DNA of 44,001 nt from positions 1 through 44,001 of the forward strand of contig DAHXLF010000004.1 of NCBI GenBank assembly GCA_027371755.1, in the 5' to 3' direction. Source of the stretch: Acidimicrobiales bacterium (GTDB lineage Bacteria > Actinomycetota > Acidimicrobiia > Acidimicrobiales > JABEUL01). Positions 18,601 through 26,688 of this stretch are shown here, piece by piece. Numbering within the stretch: position 1 is the stretch's first letter; each line of letters begins with the position of its first letter. The notes beneath the pieces are model-generated. The model saw nothing but the letters and a program-made list of their open reading frames with translations. It made no database searches and was not told where the DNA came from. The position numbers and the translations under genes were made by a program.

Positions 18601-19162
18601 TTTTAATCCCAGTTTCTTCCATGGCTTTCCTGCAGGCAACGATGGCAGCTTTAGCCTGCAAAAGGTCAAATACGGTTTCGATCAAAAAAAGGTCAACTTG
18701 ATTCTCTAAAAGAACTTTTGCCTGCCTATAATAGGATGCTGAAAGTTCGTCAAATGAAATTTGCCCCAAAGTCGGAAATTTTGTCCCGGGGCCTATCGAC
18801 CCAGCTATGAACTTAGGGCTTCCGGCCTTTCCATACTCGATCGCCAAAGTTTTCGCTAAGCGGGCAGCTTGTGAGTTGATCTCTTCGACTTTGCTTTGAA
18901 GCCCATATTCCTGTAGAACTATATCAAACGCTCCGAATGTATTAGTTTCAATTACATCTACACCCACTTCAAAAAACGATCTGTGGACTGTTTCGATGGC
19001 TGAAGGCTTTGACAGTATTAGATACTCATTGCAACCTTCGTAATCTTTTCCGCCAAAATCAGTAGCCGAAAGATCCTGCAATTGCAAGTTGGTACCCATA
19101 GCGCCATCAAAGACAACTACTCTTTGTTTTATTAGATCTAGATAATCTGATGACATATTCAA
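15668..19162 (-). CDS. metH: Cobalamin-dependent methionine synthase
   Basis: A 1164-aa four-module enzyme that methylates homocysteine from methyltetrahydrofolate through methylcobalamin. Homocysteine domain (1-300) with zinc ligands C227, C293, C294; folate domain from about 340 (VGERTNANGSKQF); cobalamin-binding cap and Rossmann domain with the D739-V-H741-D-I-G744 motif that binds cobalt; C-terminal S-adenosylmethionine reactivation domain (about 900-1164) with the RGGRYSFGYPACPD motif near the end. Complete and of normal actinobacterial length. It converges with the SDR gene. The upstream region shows no convincing cobalamin riboswitch: only an isolated GCCACT about 40 bases before the start, without the rest of the element. 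Confidence 0.97.
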   Translation of the reverse strand: MNMSSDYLDLIKQRVVVFDGAMGTNLQLQDLSATDFGGKDYEGCNEYLILSKPSAIETVHRSFFEVGVDVIETNTFGAFDIVLQEYGLQSKVEEINSQAARLAKTLAIEYGKAGSPKFIAGSIGPGTKFPTLGQISFDELSASYYRQAKVLLENQVDLFLIETVFDLLQAKAAIVACRKAMEETGIKIPIQVQITIELTGRMLPGTEISAALCALDAMKPDLIGMNCATGPAEMIESVRYLSSHSRLPISILPNAGLPSVKDSKMHYDLTPDDLAHHHRDFIENYGIEVVGGCCGTTDLHLKHVVDMVRKTRRPIRKPVIEPGAASLYSFVPYEQESSVLLVGERTNANGSKQFREAMLNQDYETISSMTKTQIAEGAHMIDVCVDYTGKDGTLDMANIISRLATQSTVPIVLDSTEHQVIETALKWIGGKPILNSVNLEEGDVPGSRLDKFLTLAANYGCGVVCTCIDTQGQARTAEWKLRAAQSIYSIATEKYGIRPEDLIFDALVLPLSTGMEESRRDGIETIEGIRLIKENLPGVHTVLGISNVSFGLKPVARKYLNTIFLDECAKSGLDAAIVHAAKILPMHTVDDEIKQICLDLIYDRRRPEGHEHGYYDPLATLLEYFADINDFADDENALETLPLEERLKKRIVDGNKVGIESDLDEALAKQHTPLNIINDFLLEGMKVVGDLFGSGQMQLPFVLNSAETMKLAVSYLEQFMDKVDTISKGSIVLATVAGDVHDIGKNLVDIILSNNGYTVYNLGIKIPITEMLEAQKQYNADVIGMSGLLVKSTLIMKDNLEELNRRNLHDVPVILGGAALTRTYVESDLRKIYKGRVFYGKDAFEGLSTMAKLIDMKLSGTDDETFGKQIKQRTGGPRKSELLAKIDPTTLPKRSAVVQTDNQLFTPPFIGTKVAKGISIKDISKYLNETSLFRNQWGFRPENGETDPDFKNRVRNILREELDFAITEQILNPMVAWGYFSVRSQENTLIVYKDETNTKELTRFEFPRQKEDPYLCIADFYRDIDSNENDHAAFFVVTMGSKVSEETHKLFVDNQYNSYVRLHGLGVEMAEALAEYWHHRIRQEWGYANEDGPNLTGLFRQKYRGGRYSFGYPACPDLEDNAKVVEILQADQIGVTVSEGFQLHPEQTTLAIVSHHPKAKYFVA

Positions 19163-19580
19163 CCTGCGATTATTGATAAAAATTTTGAATTGAAATTTAA
19201 TTTTAGTGGCTCTAAGTATAGTAAAGGTACATCGAATTACAGTTTCATCAATAAATTAACTAACAGACTAATATGATTTCAAAAAATAGCTTGAACTAAT
19301 GTCTAGAATTATTCCGTGCTTCAAACTTGTTTGTGCGATACAATATATCGCTATTTGGTATTAAACTTATCAATATTAAACCGATTTTTGGGATTAATCT
19401 AAGAACGTATGCAAATAATCGATGTAGTTTGATCGACGATCTGTCTCAGGGTAATAATTAACCGGGTAAAATTTAACCAGGTAGTATTTAAATTAAAATT
19501 TAGGGGTTAATCGCGGTATTGAAGCCTAAAGTTTTGGTACTATGGGTATACTTTTGTACCTATTGGTATCATTTTTCAAA

Positions 19581-19614
19581 ATATTGTCACAGTGATTATA
19601 TTGTCACAGTGATT
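19581..19614 (+). repeat. Two perfect tandem 17-bp repeats with TCACAGTGA palindromes
   Basis: Copies at 19581-19597 and 19598-19614 read atattgtcacagtgatt exactly twice. Each contains the 9-base palindrome TCACAGTGA, so the two centres are 17 bases apart on nearly the same DNA face. This looks like a pair of operator sites upstream of the acyltransferase gene. Confidence 0.65.
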
Positions 19615-19649
19615 TCAGCATAAAATATAGTGATTTCAGTATAAAATAT
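19608..19649 (+). repeat. Two tandem 21-bp repeats
   Basis: Copies at 19608-19628 and 19629-19649 differ at one base (agtgatttcagc/t then ataaaatat). The second copy holds TATAAA (19640-19645), a candidate -10, so promoter-like boxes are duplicated. They overlap the end of the 17-bp repeat pair. Confidence 0.6.
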
Positions 19650-19665
19650 AGTCTAATTGTAAACA

Positions 19666-21636
19666 TTGCATTACATGGTTAACAGAACCGAAAACCAATC
19701 TACATTTTCAATTGATGATCAGAATCGCTTACCTCAGTTAGACGGTTTGCGCGGCGTTTTTGTTGCATTGGTAGTTGTATTCCACGCCGGTATTTCATGG
19801 GCGGGCGGGTTTTATTCGGCTGTTGATGGATTTTTCGTGTTATCTGGATTCTTAATTACGTCTTTGCTTGTCAAAGATATTTCACAATTCGGTAGGGTAA
19901 AGTTCGAAACTTTTTGGATTAAACGAGCAAGGCGGCTTTTACCGGCATTGTTTATGTTGGTTTTGGTGGTAGCAATAGGAGAGGCTTTGTTTGGTGATCC
20001 CGCTTTGTTGCCCACCGTTAGAGGTGATTGTCTGGCGGCGCTATTTTACGTTTCAAATTGGTATTATATATCAACCCACGTTGGATATTTTGGACTTAGT
20101 GTCGTTAAATCTCCGCTTCAGCATACATGGACCCTTGCTATCGAAGAACAGTTTTACATATTTTGGCCGATTCTTATAGCCATACTTTATAAAGCGTTAA
20201 AGAAATTTCACTTGATGGCGATCATTACGTTGATTTTTTCATTGATTAGCGCCGTTTTGATGGTTGTGGTATACAACAATGGATCTGATTTAAACGGTGC
20301 GTATTATGGAACCGAAACTCGAGCTGAGGCTTTATTTTTAGGTTGTACACTGGGGTTAATTTCAGTTAACATAGGTCGACTCCCTGAGTGGTTTATGCGG
20401 TTTATTCGAATGACTGGACCAGCAGCTGCTTTTGGCGCACTGATAATTAGTGTATTCGCTGGTGGTCCGGCTAAATGGATGTTCTTCGGAGGGTTTTACT
20501 TGTTTGATGTGTGCATTGCAATTACTTTGGCATACGTCATATTTTTTCCTCATACGGTGTTTGCAAACCTATTTTCGGTAAAACCGCTGACTTTTTTGGG
20601 TATGATCTCATATGGTTTATACCTATGGCAGTATCCAGTAGTCCAAGTCGTAAATCAAGCCAGAACAGGATTCTCTGGTTGGTTTTTGTTCGCGATTCAA
20701 ACCATAATTGCAGTATTGCTTGCAATCAGTTCTTACTATTTGCTTGAGAAACCTGTTCGTATAGGGTCTTTCTTCAAGAAAGCGAAATCATTAATCGTCG
20801 CTGGTCCTTTTATGGCGGCAGTTGTTGTGATCGCAGTTATCATAGGGACATTGACACCTGCGGCTAAAAGTTTTGCTATTGCCTCAAATAATATAAAAGT
20901 TCAAGCGATTTTATTGAAATCCCATCCTATCCGGGCTCTGTTAGTGGGTGATTCATTGGCAGTAACGGCCGGTTTCGGGTTGGCCACAGTTGACAAGCAG
21001 TATGGCGTACAACTTTATGACCAAGGATTGGTCGGATGTGGAACTCTAATTCACGGATTAATCAGGGCAGACGTTAATATGCCTGCCGATAATCAAGTAG
21101 GGATCGGGGCAAACTGTTCTCTTTGGCCACAAACTTACGCCAATGATGTTAAAAAGTTTAATCCGGATGTTGCTATTTTGATGGCTGGAAGGTGGGAAGT
21201 CTATGATCGCAATTGGGGAAATGGATGGGAATATGCGGGTGAACCCTATTTTGACAATCGTTTAGCCACTTCCCTTGAAAAAGCTGTTGCCGTATTGGGC
21301 GTCAATAAAATTCCGGTGATTATTTGTACTACCCCATATTTTAATACGCTGAATCCGGTGACTGGAGCGTTGGAGGATTCGTCAAATCCTTCCAGGGTAA
21401 ACGCCTATAATGCAGTTGTAAATTCGGTGGCTGCAAAATATCCTGGGCATGTGTTCGTTTATAATTTAAATAAAATAATTGATCCAGCAGGGCACTACAG
21501 TGAATATATCGACGGCACTGAAATAAGATGGACTGACGGAATTCATATTACCGAACCTCAGGGCGGCGAATTTATCGCACAAACACTTCTGCCGTTGGCT
21601 GTTAATGTGGGCTTGAAATATAGGCAAAGTAAGTAG
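19666..21636 (+). CDS. Acyltransferase-3/SGNH surface glycan acetyltransferase (intact)
   Basis: A 656-aa OafA/YrhL-type protein. An N-terminal acyltransferase-3 domain with about ten helices carries the R-x10-H motif (R29, H40) and the QHTWTLAIEEQFY motif (about 152-166). A C-terminal extracytoplasmic SGNH esterase-like domain (about 415-656) has the GDS serine (LLVGDSLA) and the terminal D-G-I-H (TDGIHITEP). In characterised members the first domain moves acetyl groups across the membrane and the second transfers them to a polysaccharide or peptidoglycan. All key residues are present. Start uncertain: TTG at 19666 or, more ordinarily, ATG three codons later at 19675; neither has a clear SD. 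A paralogue follows 240 bases downstream. Confidence 0.9.
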   Translation: MHYMVNRTENQSTFSIDDQNRLPQLDGLRGVFVALVVVFHAGISWAGGFYSAVDGFFVLSGFLITSLLVKDISQFGRVKFETFWIKRARRLLPALFMLVLVVAIGEALFGDPALLPTVRGDCLAALFYVSNWYYISTHVGYFGLSVVKSPLQHTWTLAIEEQFYIFWPILIAILYKALKKFHLMAIITLIFSLISAVLMVVVYNNGSDLNGAYYGTETRAEALFLGCTLGLISVNIGRLPEWFMRFIRMTGPAAAFGALIISVFAGGPAKWMFFGGFYLFDVCIAITLAYVIFFPHTVFANLFSVKPLTFLGMISYGLYLWQYPVVQVVNQARTGFSGWFLFAIQTIIAVLLAISSYYLLEKPVRIGSFFKKAKSLIVAGPFMAAVVVIAVIIGTLTPAAKSFAIASNNIKVQAILLKSHPIRALLVGDSLAVTAGFGLATVDKQYGVQLYDQGLVGCGTLIHGLIRADVNMPADNQVGIGANCSLWPQTYANDVKKFNPDVAILMAGRWEVYDRNWGNGWEYAGEPYFDNRLATSLEKAVAVLGVNKIPVIICTTPYFNTLNPVTGALEDSSNPSRVNAYNAVVNSVAAKYPGHVFVYNLNKIIDPAGHYSEYIDGTEIRWTDGIHITEPQGGEFIAQTLLPLAVNVGLKYRQSK

Positions 21637-21876
21637 TTTTAGAATTCTGGGGGTAATCGTTTGATATCGTTTAGATTTAACGCTAATTCGTAAAACAATG
21701 GACTAATGAAAATAGCTATATCAGCTCAAAAACTGCATATTCGCTTTTCGAATAACGTTACTGGCCAACTGTGGAAATACATCGAAATATTATAGGCAAC
21801 CTTAAGCGTTTGTTCACCGATTTAAATGCCTTTGAATTAGAATTAATAGACACTGTAAATATCTGATTGATCCGGC

Positions 21877-23952
21877 ATGCCAAATAAATTAAAAATATTT
21901 AAAGATCTGTTTTTACCTGACGAAAATACTGATTCTGACGTCAATAAGAGATCTCGCATAAATAGGCGAAAACAGAACATTATCTCAAGAAACCCTGCTT
22001 TGGATGGACTTAGGGGTATATTTGTGATTTTGGTTGCAATCTATGATACGGGGTTAGTCGGATTTAGCGGTTTTTTTATTTGGGTTGATGCATTTTTTGT
22101 TTTTTCCGGATATTTAATTACCGCAAAATTAATTAAAGAAATTAACGCTACTGGTCGGATAAAACTTTTAAAGTTTTGGATTCGACGTGTTCGGCGTGTG
22201 TTTCCAGCTCTGATAACTGTCATTATTGTGTATGCCGTCGCAGAGACCATATTTGGCGCAGGAAGTATTATCTCGTCAGTTAGAGGAGATTGTATTGCAG
22301 CACTCCTAGGGGTGGTTAATTGGTACTTAATTTTTACACGATTTGGTTTGGAGGTACACGCACAGCATTTTGGATTAGTAAACGGTCAAATGGTATTGAA
22401 AGGCTTTACCTTTTATAAGGCTACTGATGGCAACAACGGTTTGCTAAACATTTGGATTTTATCTATATTGGAGCAGTTCTATCTCCTTTGGCCATTAATA
22501 GTGATTGGATTGTACAAATGGCTTAAAACCTATAGATTGCTATTTCGTATGACTTTATTCTTAGCAGTATTGTCGGCGGCAAGGATGTTTGCAGCTTACA
22601 ATCACGGTGCGAATTTTAATGGGGCATATTATTCTACTGACAGCCGCTCAGAAGCACTCATGATTGGAGCTGCGCTGGCCTTCTTAATGGCTATGCACGG
22701 TGAAGTTAAAGAATGGGTCAGATCAGCGCTTGATACTATTGCCCCCTTTGTATTTATAGCTTTACTGGTGATGACAGCGTATGCAATTAAATTTTCAAAT
22801 TGGGTATTTGCAGGAGGATTTCTTGTCTTTGATGTGTTTGTGGCTGTTTTAATAGCATTTGTAGTTCTTTGCCCTAAAAGCGAATTGATGAGTATCGTTA
22901 AAAACCGAGTATTTATATTGCTGGGTAATCTTTCTTTGGGATTATTTTTATGGCAATATCCGATAAGGGTAGCTTTAACTTACCATGATACGGGTCTAAA
23001 TACCGTACCGCTTTATATCCTACAAGAAGTTGTGACCTTTATTTTGGCTTGCATGTCACTTGTTTTTATCGAACGTCCTTTCATTGCAGGAGTCTATTTT
23101 AGAAAAATAAAAAAGCAGGTGGTCATAGCTCTTGCCGGAGCTATGATAGTGCTTGTCGTAATCTTTGTGGTTATGACTCTGGTCACCTCTTACACGACTT
23201 TAAAATCTCGTAATAACGAATTGGTGCGGTCGCTAACTGCCAAGGATCCAATCCGTGTTCTTGTCGTGGGTGATTCTATGGCTTATAGCCTTTCCGTCGG
23301 CCTTCAGCATGACGAGTCTCTATATGGAACAACCGTAGATAATGTCGGTTTGCCCAACTGTTCAAACGTCGGGATAAATTCGGTAAATTTAAGCCAGTCA
23401 CAGCTCAAAATATCAAATCAATGTTCGGATTGGAATACAATTTTCAAGAATGCGATCACAAATTTTAGCCCCGACGTCGTGATAGTTGTTGTAGGTGGAG
23501 CATCCGTGTTTCAATCAAATTGGAATACGGGATGGAATCGGCTGGGCAACGCCGCATATGACGTAAGTTTAGGCAATTCGTTAACTGGGCTAGGCGATAT
23601 TTTTAAGTCTGCGGGACTACCAGTTATATATTGTACGGTGCCATATTTTGCAGGTTCACTTTCACGGATTGCTAGTCAAAGCAAGGTTAATTCATTTAAC
23701 TCCATTATTAGAACGATAGTTCAAAATAACTCACACTGGTTTTATCTGTTTGATTTAAATAAGACCGTTGACCCGAATCAAAAATTTTCATCTGTCATAC
23801 AGGGAACATCGGTTCGATCTTCAAACGGAGCGTCATTTGCCGAACCTCAAGGCGGGCAATATGTCGCGCCTTACCTATTCTCAATGGCTATACAAATCGG
23901 GTTAAATTACCGACTGGCTCCCAGTATTCCGCGAATTGTAATAAATAAATAG
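21877..23952 (+). CDS. Acyltransferase-3/SGNH paralogue with lost catalytic residues
   Basis: A 691-aa paralogue of the preceding protein with the same helices and C-terminal SGNH domain, plus a longer basic N-terminus (about 40 residues). The R of R-x10-H is kept (R46) but the His is Asp (D57). The HTWxLAIEEQFY motif has become NIWILSILEQFY, losing the His and one Glu. The SGNH serine is kept (VVGDSMA) but the terminal D-G-x-H is N-G-A-S. So both the acyl-transfer site and the esterase dyad appear disabled, while the reading frame and fold motifs (LDGLRG, AEPQGGQY) remain. An insertion of about 20 residues is seen near 155-175. Likely a pseudoenzyme or partner of its neighbour. Confidence 0.85.
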   Translation: MPNKLKIFKDLFLPDENTDSDVNKRSRINRRKQNIISRNPALDGLRGIFVILVAIYDTGLVGFSGFFIWVDAFFVFSGYLITAKLIKEINATGRIKLLKFWIRRVRRVFPALITVIIVYAVAETIFGAGSIISSVRGDCIAALLGVVNWYLIFTRFGLEVHAQHFGLVNGQMVLKGFTFYKATDGNNGLLNIWILSILEQFYLLWPLIVIGLYKWLKTYRLLFRMTLFLAVLSAARMFAAYNHGANFNGAYYSTDSRSEALMIGAALAFLMAMHGEVKEWVRSALDTIAPFVFIALLVMTAYAIKFSNWVFAGGFLVFDVFVAVLIAFVVLCPKSELMSIVKNRVFILLGNLSLGLFLWQYPIRVALTYHDTGLNTVPLYILQEVVTFILACMSLVFIERPFIAGVYFRKIKKQVVIALAGAMIVLVVIFVVMTLVTSYTTLKSRNNELVRSLTAKDPIRVLVVGDSMAYSLSVGLQHDESLYGTTVDNVGLPNCSNVGINSVNLSQSQLKISNQCSDWNTIFKNAITNFSPDVVIVVVGGASVFQSNWNTGWNRLGNAAYDVSLGNSLTGLGDIFKSAGLPVIYCTVPYFAGSLSRIASQSKVNSFNSIIRTIVQNNSHWFYLFDLNKTVDPNQKFSSVIQGTSVRSSNGASFAEPQGGQYVAPYLFSMAIQIGLNYRLAPSIPRIVINK

Positions 23953-23967
23953 CCGGTTTTGGCCTAT
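23941..23967 (-). terminator. Weak hairpin terminator for the short lipoprotein gene
   Basis: On the minus strand ataggcc and ggctat pair around aaaacc with one bulged base, followed by ttatttat. It sits between convergent genes and overlaps the stop of the acyltransferase paralogue. Short stem, so only a possibility. Confidence 0.35.
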
Positions 23968-24010
23968 AGAGTATAACGGTGGTTATATAAGTAAATCTGT
24001 CAACTTTATA

Positions 24011-24388
24011 TTAACCTTCGTAATTGACACTTTGACACTGTGCGCTTAAGGCATTAATCAAATATTTTTCTGGAACGCGTGCCGATTCAGAAACCGTTGT
24101 GGCTAATGCCTGCCATCTGGTGTCGTTGCCCGCTGCATTTGCCGCTAAAGGAACTGCGTCTCTTAAATCGATGTATGCTTGCTTTAAGAGACGTTGTTTT
24201 GCACTTGAGTTGATGTCTTTTGTACCTAGTTCGTAGTCTTTAATGCTTTGATTGACGTAGGTACATGCTTGTTTGGCCATTGAGCGGGCTTCATTTGAAG
24301 AGCATGATGAAAGTATAATAACCGTAAGACATAAAACAACAACTATTAAAAGTGATGTTTTCCCTCTGACGGCAGATAATTGTTTTAT
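24011..24388 (-). CDS. Short lipoprotein with a non-standard start codon (AUA or AUU)
   Basis: From the first ATG (24280) the product is an 89-aa helical protein with no signal. The same frame stays open 36 codons further upstream and encodes a perfect lipoprotein signal: basic n-region, run LLIVVVLCLTVIIL and lipobox L-S-S-C with the lipidated cysteine 29 residues in. That extension has no ATG, GTG or TTG. An AGAGG ribosome site (24395-24399 on the plus strand) stands six bases before an ATA codon (24386-24388) and three before an ATT (24389-24391), with an in-frame TAG just upstream. Translation from ATA gives 125 aa. Either a rare initiation codon is used or the start was recently mutated or misread. 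The mature part has two cysteines and no recognised family. Confidence 0.6.
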   Translation of the reverse strand: MKQLSAVRGKTSLLIVVVLCLTVIILSSCSSNEARSMAKQACTYVNQSIKDYELGTKDINSSAKQRLLKQAYIDLRDAVPLAANAAGNDTRWQALATTVSESARVPEKYLINALSAQCQSVNYEG

Positions 24389-24450
24389 AATTAACCTCTA
24401 TTTAAATTTACTATTTCCTGGGATCCAATTGGTGTTTAGTCTTAGAAAAG

Positions 24451-25005
24451 TTAAAGCCATTCGGGAAGTTGTTCCAATAAATATTGGCTAACTTCCAAAG
24501 CCTTGTCAAAAATCTCGCACATAAGCTCTTCGCCGGCTAATATTTTTGTAAGTTTTACTTCAATTCTTGCGACAATTGTAAGTCTACGCTCAGATCCATC
24601 CGTAGGTGAGCTAAAAGAATCGATTGCGCTTACTTCAATAGGAAGCTCAATTCCGCCGATTCCTGCCAACTTTACCGCAAGCTGTAATAAATCCGGTGGA
24701 TTTTGAAGCGCCGGAATGGACCATGTAAAATTTAGAGGAAATGCATGCTCGCTAAAAGGATCGTCATCGTCGTCAAGTTCTATAATAAAGTCTTCGAAGT
24801 TAAGCAGTGTCCTAGGATCAACTTCAAGTGATAGGTGAAGATCCAACGGACCGCCGCATCCTTCCTCAGGATGTAGGTCGACTTCCCATGATTGTGACAG
24901 GGAGTAGGTCTCTACAAAGTGCCGCTCATCGTGCACATGAAATCCATGATCTACCGAGTGATCCTTCAGTTCGGTGATGTAACCCGCTACGTCGATGACA
25001 GCCAT
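24451..25005 (-). CDS. Acidic protein of unknown function
   Basis: A 184-aa soluble protein without signal peptide or transmembrane segment. It is acidic, with a DDDDD run near residue 80 and a His/Asp/Glu-rich N-terminus (residues 14-30), then beta-rich sequence. I do not recognise a family. The start is well supported: AAGGA seven bases before the ATG. It lies behind the promoter-sized gap before the IMPase-Nudix gene, transcribed the other way, and before the short lipoprotein on the same strand (about 60 bases between). Confidence 0.65.
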   Translation of the reverse strand: MAVIDVAGYITELKDHSVDHGFHVHDERHFVETYSLSQSWEVDLHPEEGCGGPLDLHLSLEVDPRTLLNFEDFIIELDDDDDPFSEHAFPLNFTWSIPALQNPPDLLQLAVKLAGIGGIELPIEVSAIDSFSSPTDGSERRLTIVARIEVKLTKILAGEELMCEIFDKALEVSQYLLEQLPEWL

Positions 25006-25368
25006 ATATTTTCCTTACCAATTGTTACCGTGAATTTAAGTTATATTCAAGTATATTAATTATCTGCTTCTATCTTAAAGCATCAAAGGTTTGAGTCTTT
25101 CCGTAAGTTTGTAAGAAGTCTTTAAGAATTCATTCTTTTTATCACTTCGGGGGCAATCTATTAATTTATGATGAGATCAAGGCAATTCTGGTGCTTGAAA
25201 GATTGAAGCAACATCAATCGAGGCATTAGCAAACAAAAGGAAACTGCCTAAAATTTGCAGTGAATAAAAAATTTAGACGTTCTTAATGTCGTCTTGTAAA
25301 GGGTTGGGCGATCCGATAGTGATATTGTTAAAAAAACGACAACCGTTTTTCATTAAAGTATAGGGTAT
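25006..25368. other. Divergent intergenic region
   Basis: About 360 bases with no gene. Near the right end a hairpin with aaaaacg (25332-25338) and cgttttt (25344-25350) arms lies 20 bases before the IMPase-Nudix start. TTGTTA at 25325-25330 could be a -35, but no convincing -10 accompanies it. Nothing else is recognisable. Confidence 0.5.
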
Positions 25369-26688
25369 ATGAATTATTCGTCCTCTGAGCTTCTAGAATG
25401 CTGCCGCAGGGTTTCACGTAAAATTAATGAAAACATATCATCTCTGGAAGATTTAAAACGAATCGGTACCAGACAGGGGCAATATTTTTTGGATATAATT
25501 GCCGATAATGTCGGTCTTGAGATATTTGACGAATATAACATCGGGGTTTTGAGTGAGGAATCTGGGGTTACAAAAAGTGATTCGGATTATGTCGCCATTT
25601 TAGATCCCGTCGATGGTTCTACGAACGCATCAAACAAGATACCGTTGTTTTGCACGAGTATTTTGATTTTATTTAAAAACATACCAGTATTTGGTTTTAT
25701 CGCAGGACACAGATTCGATTTTGAGCTCCACGGATCAAAAGATTTGGGAGTTTATTTAAACGGAGATAAGGTAGATGATCTACCGCAAAATCAGCTCAGT
25801 GAAACGGTGGTGAGTTTTTCAGGTTATCCCATGGAGTGGGGGGGGTGGAAGCAGAGCAGATCACTTGGATCTGCGGCTTTAGAAATTGCATTCGTGGCTA
25901 CGGGGTCGTTGGGGGCATACTTTGACGCCAGTTTGGATGGATTGGCAATATGGGATTACGGAGCCGGAATATTTATTGCAGGTTTGCTTGGTTGCAGCGT
26001 GAAGGAACTCATGGGAAGGGATTTAAACGTCTATGACTTTAATTGCAGGCGACATCCAATAGTCGGTACCGATTCGGAGATAACAGACGACCTTATAAAT
26101 CGCCTGCAAAAGACACGCGCTGTCCAGCGAGACGCTGAAATTTTAAGATTGCTTAAGACACGTATTAAAGTAACACAAAACGATACCGAACTCAAAACCG
26201 CATGGAAGATTTGTGACGCCATTGAAAGCGGGGAGCAGATATTTTCCGCCGAAGATTCTAATTTACACCTAACCGGTTCGGCGATCATCGTATCTGACAA
26301 GGGAATACTTCTACACGAACACTTAAAACTTAAAAAATGGGTTCAACCGGGCGGTCATTTAGATTTTTTGGAGACTCCTTATGATGCAGCTAAGCGTGAG
26401 GCCCTTGAAGAGACGGGTTTAGAGATGATTGACTTGACTCCGGATCCAATATTGCTTAATGTGGCTGAAGTTGCCGGTCCCGACGGACATTGCCATCTTG
26501 ATATGAGATTTTTATTTTCAACTGCAGGAGGTCAACCTTCTCCAGCGATAGGTGAAAGTCAAAAAGTGGAGTGGTTTTCTTATGACAAAGCACTTACTAC
26601 TATTGACAATTCAAACAAGGATGCTTTGATCGCAGCAAAACACTATTTGGAGGCTAACTTGCAAAATATTATGTTGAAGGCATTATGA
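25369..26688 (+). CDS. Inositol-monophosphatase-like / Nudix hydrolase fusion
   Basis: A 439-aa two-enzyme protein. The N-terminal half (about 1-225) is of the IMPase/FBPase/CysQ fold: metal ligands in SEESG (E63/E64), DPVDGST (D79, D82) and IWDYGAG (D196). Such enzymes remove phosphate from inositol phosphates, NADP(H), fructose bisphosphate or 3'-phosphoadenosine phosphates. The C-terminal half (about 300-439) is a Nudix hydrolase with a perfect GX5EX7REUXEEXGU box (G329 to L351), cutting nucleoside-diphosphate compounds. A linker of about 75 residues joins them. All visible key residues are intact. ATG start without a clear SD. The stop overlaps the next gene in an ATGA, so the two are coupled. 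The exact substrates are unknown. Confidence 0.9.
   Translation: MNYSSSELLECCRRVSRKINENISSLEDLKRIGTRQGQYFLDIIADNVGLEIFDEYNIGVLSEESGVTKSDSDYVAILDPVDGSTNASNKIPLFCTSILILFKNIPVFGFIAGHRFDFELHGSKDLGVYLNGDKVDDLPQNQLSETVVSFSGYPMEWGGWKQSRSLGSAALEIAFVATGSLGAYFDASLDGLAIWDYGAGIFIAGLLGCSVKELMGRDLNVYDFNCRRHPIVGTDSEITDDLINRLQKTRAVQRDAEILRLLKTRIKVTQNDTELKTAWKICDAIESGEQIFSAEDSNLHLTGSAIIVSDKGILLHEHLKLKKWVQPGGHLDFLETPYDAAKREALEETGLEMIDLTPDPILLNVAEVAGPDGHCHLDMRFLFSTAGGQPSPAIGESQKVEWFSYDKALTTIDNSNKDALIAAKHYLEANLQNIMLKAL

Larger units (their letters stand above)
19163..19665. other. Divergent intergenic region between metH and the acyltransferase gene
   Basis: About 500 AT-rich bases with no gene. The right end contains tandem repeats (19581-19649) and the promoter area of the acyltransferase gene. 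Other content: ggtac/gtacc half-sites near 19535-19560 and paired aaccgggta/aaccaggta-like segments near 19458-19485. No riboswitch recognised. Confidence 0.5.

Noticed and set aside
19163-19260. Possible cobalamin riboswitch before metH because of a GCCACT on the minus strand.
   Set aside because: Only this short box is present, too near the start codon, and the other conserved parts of the riboswitch are missing.
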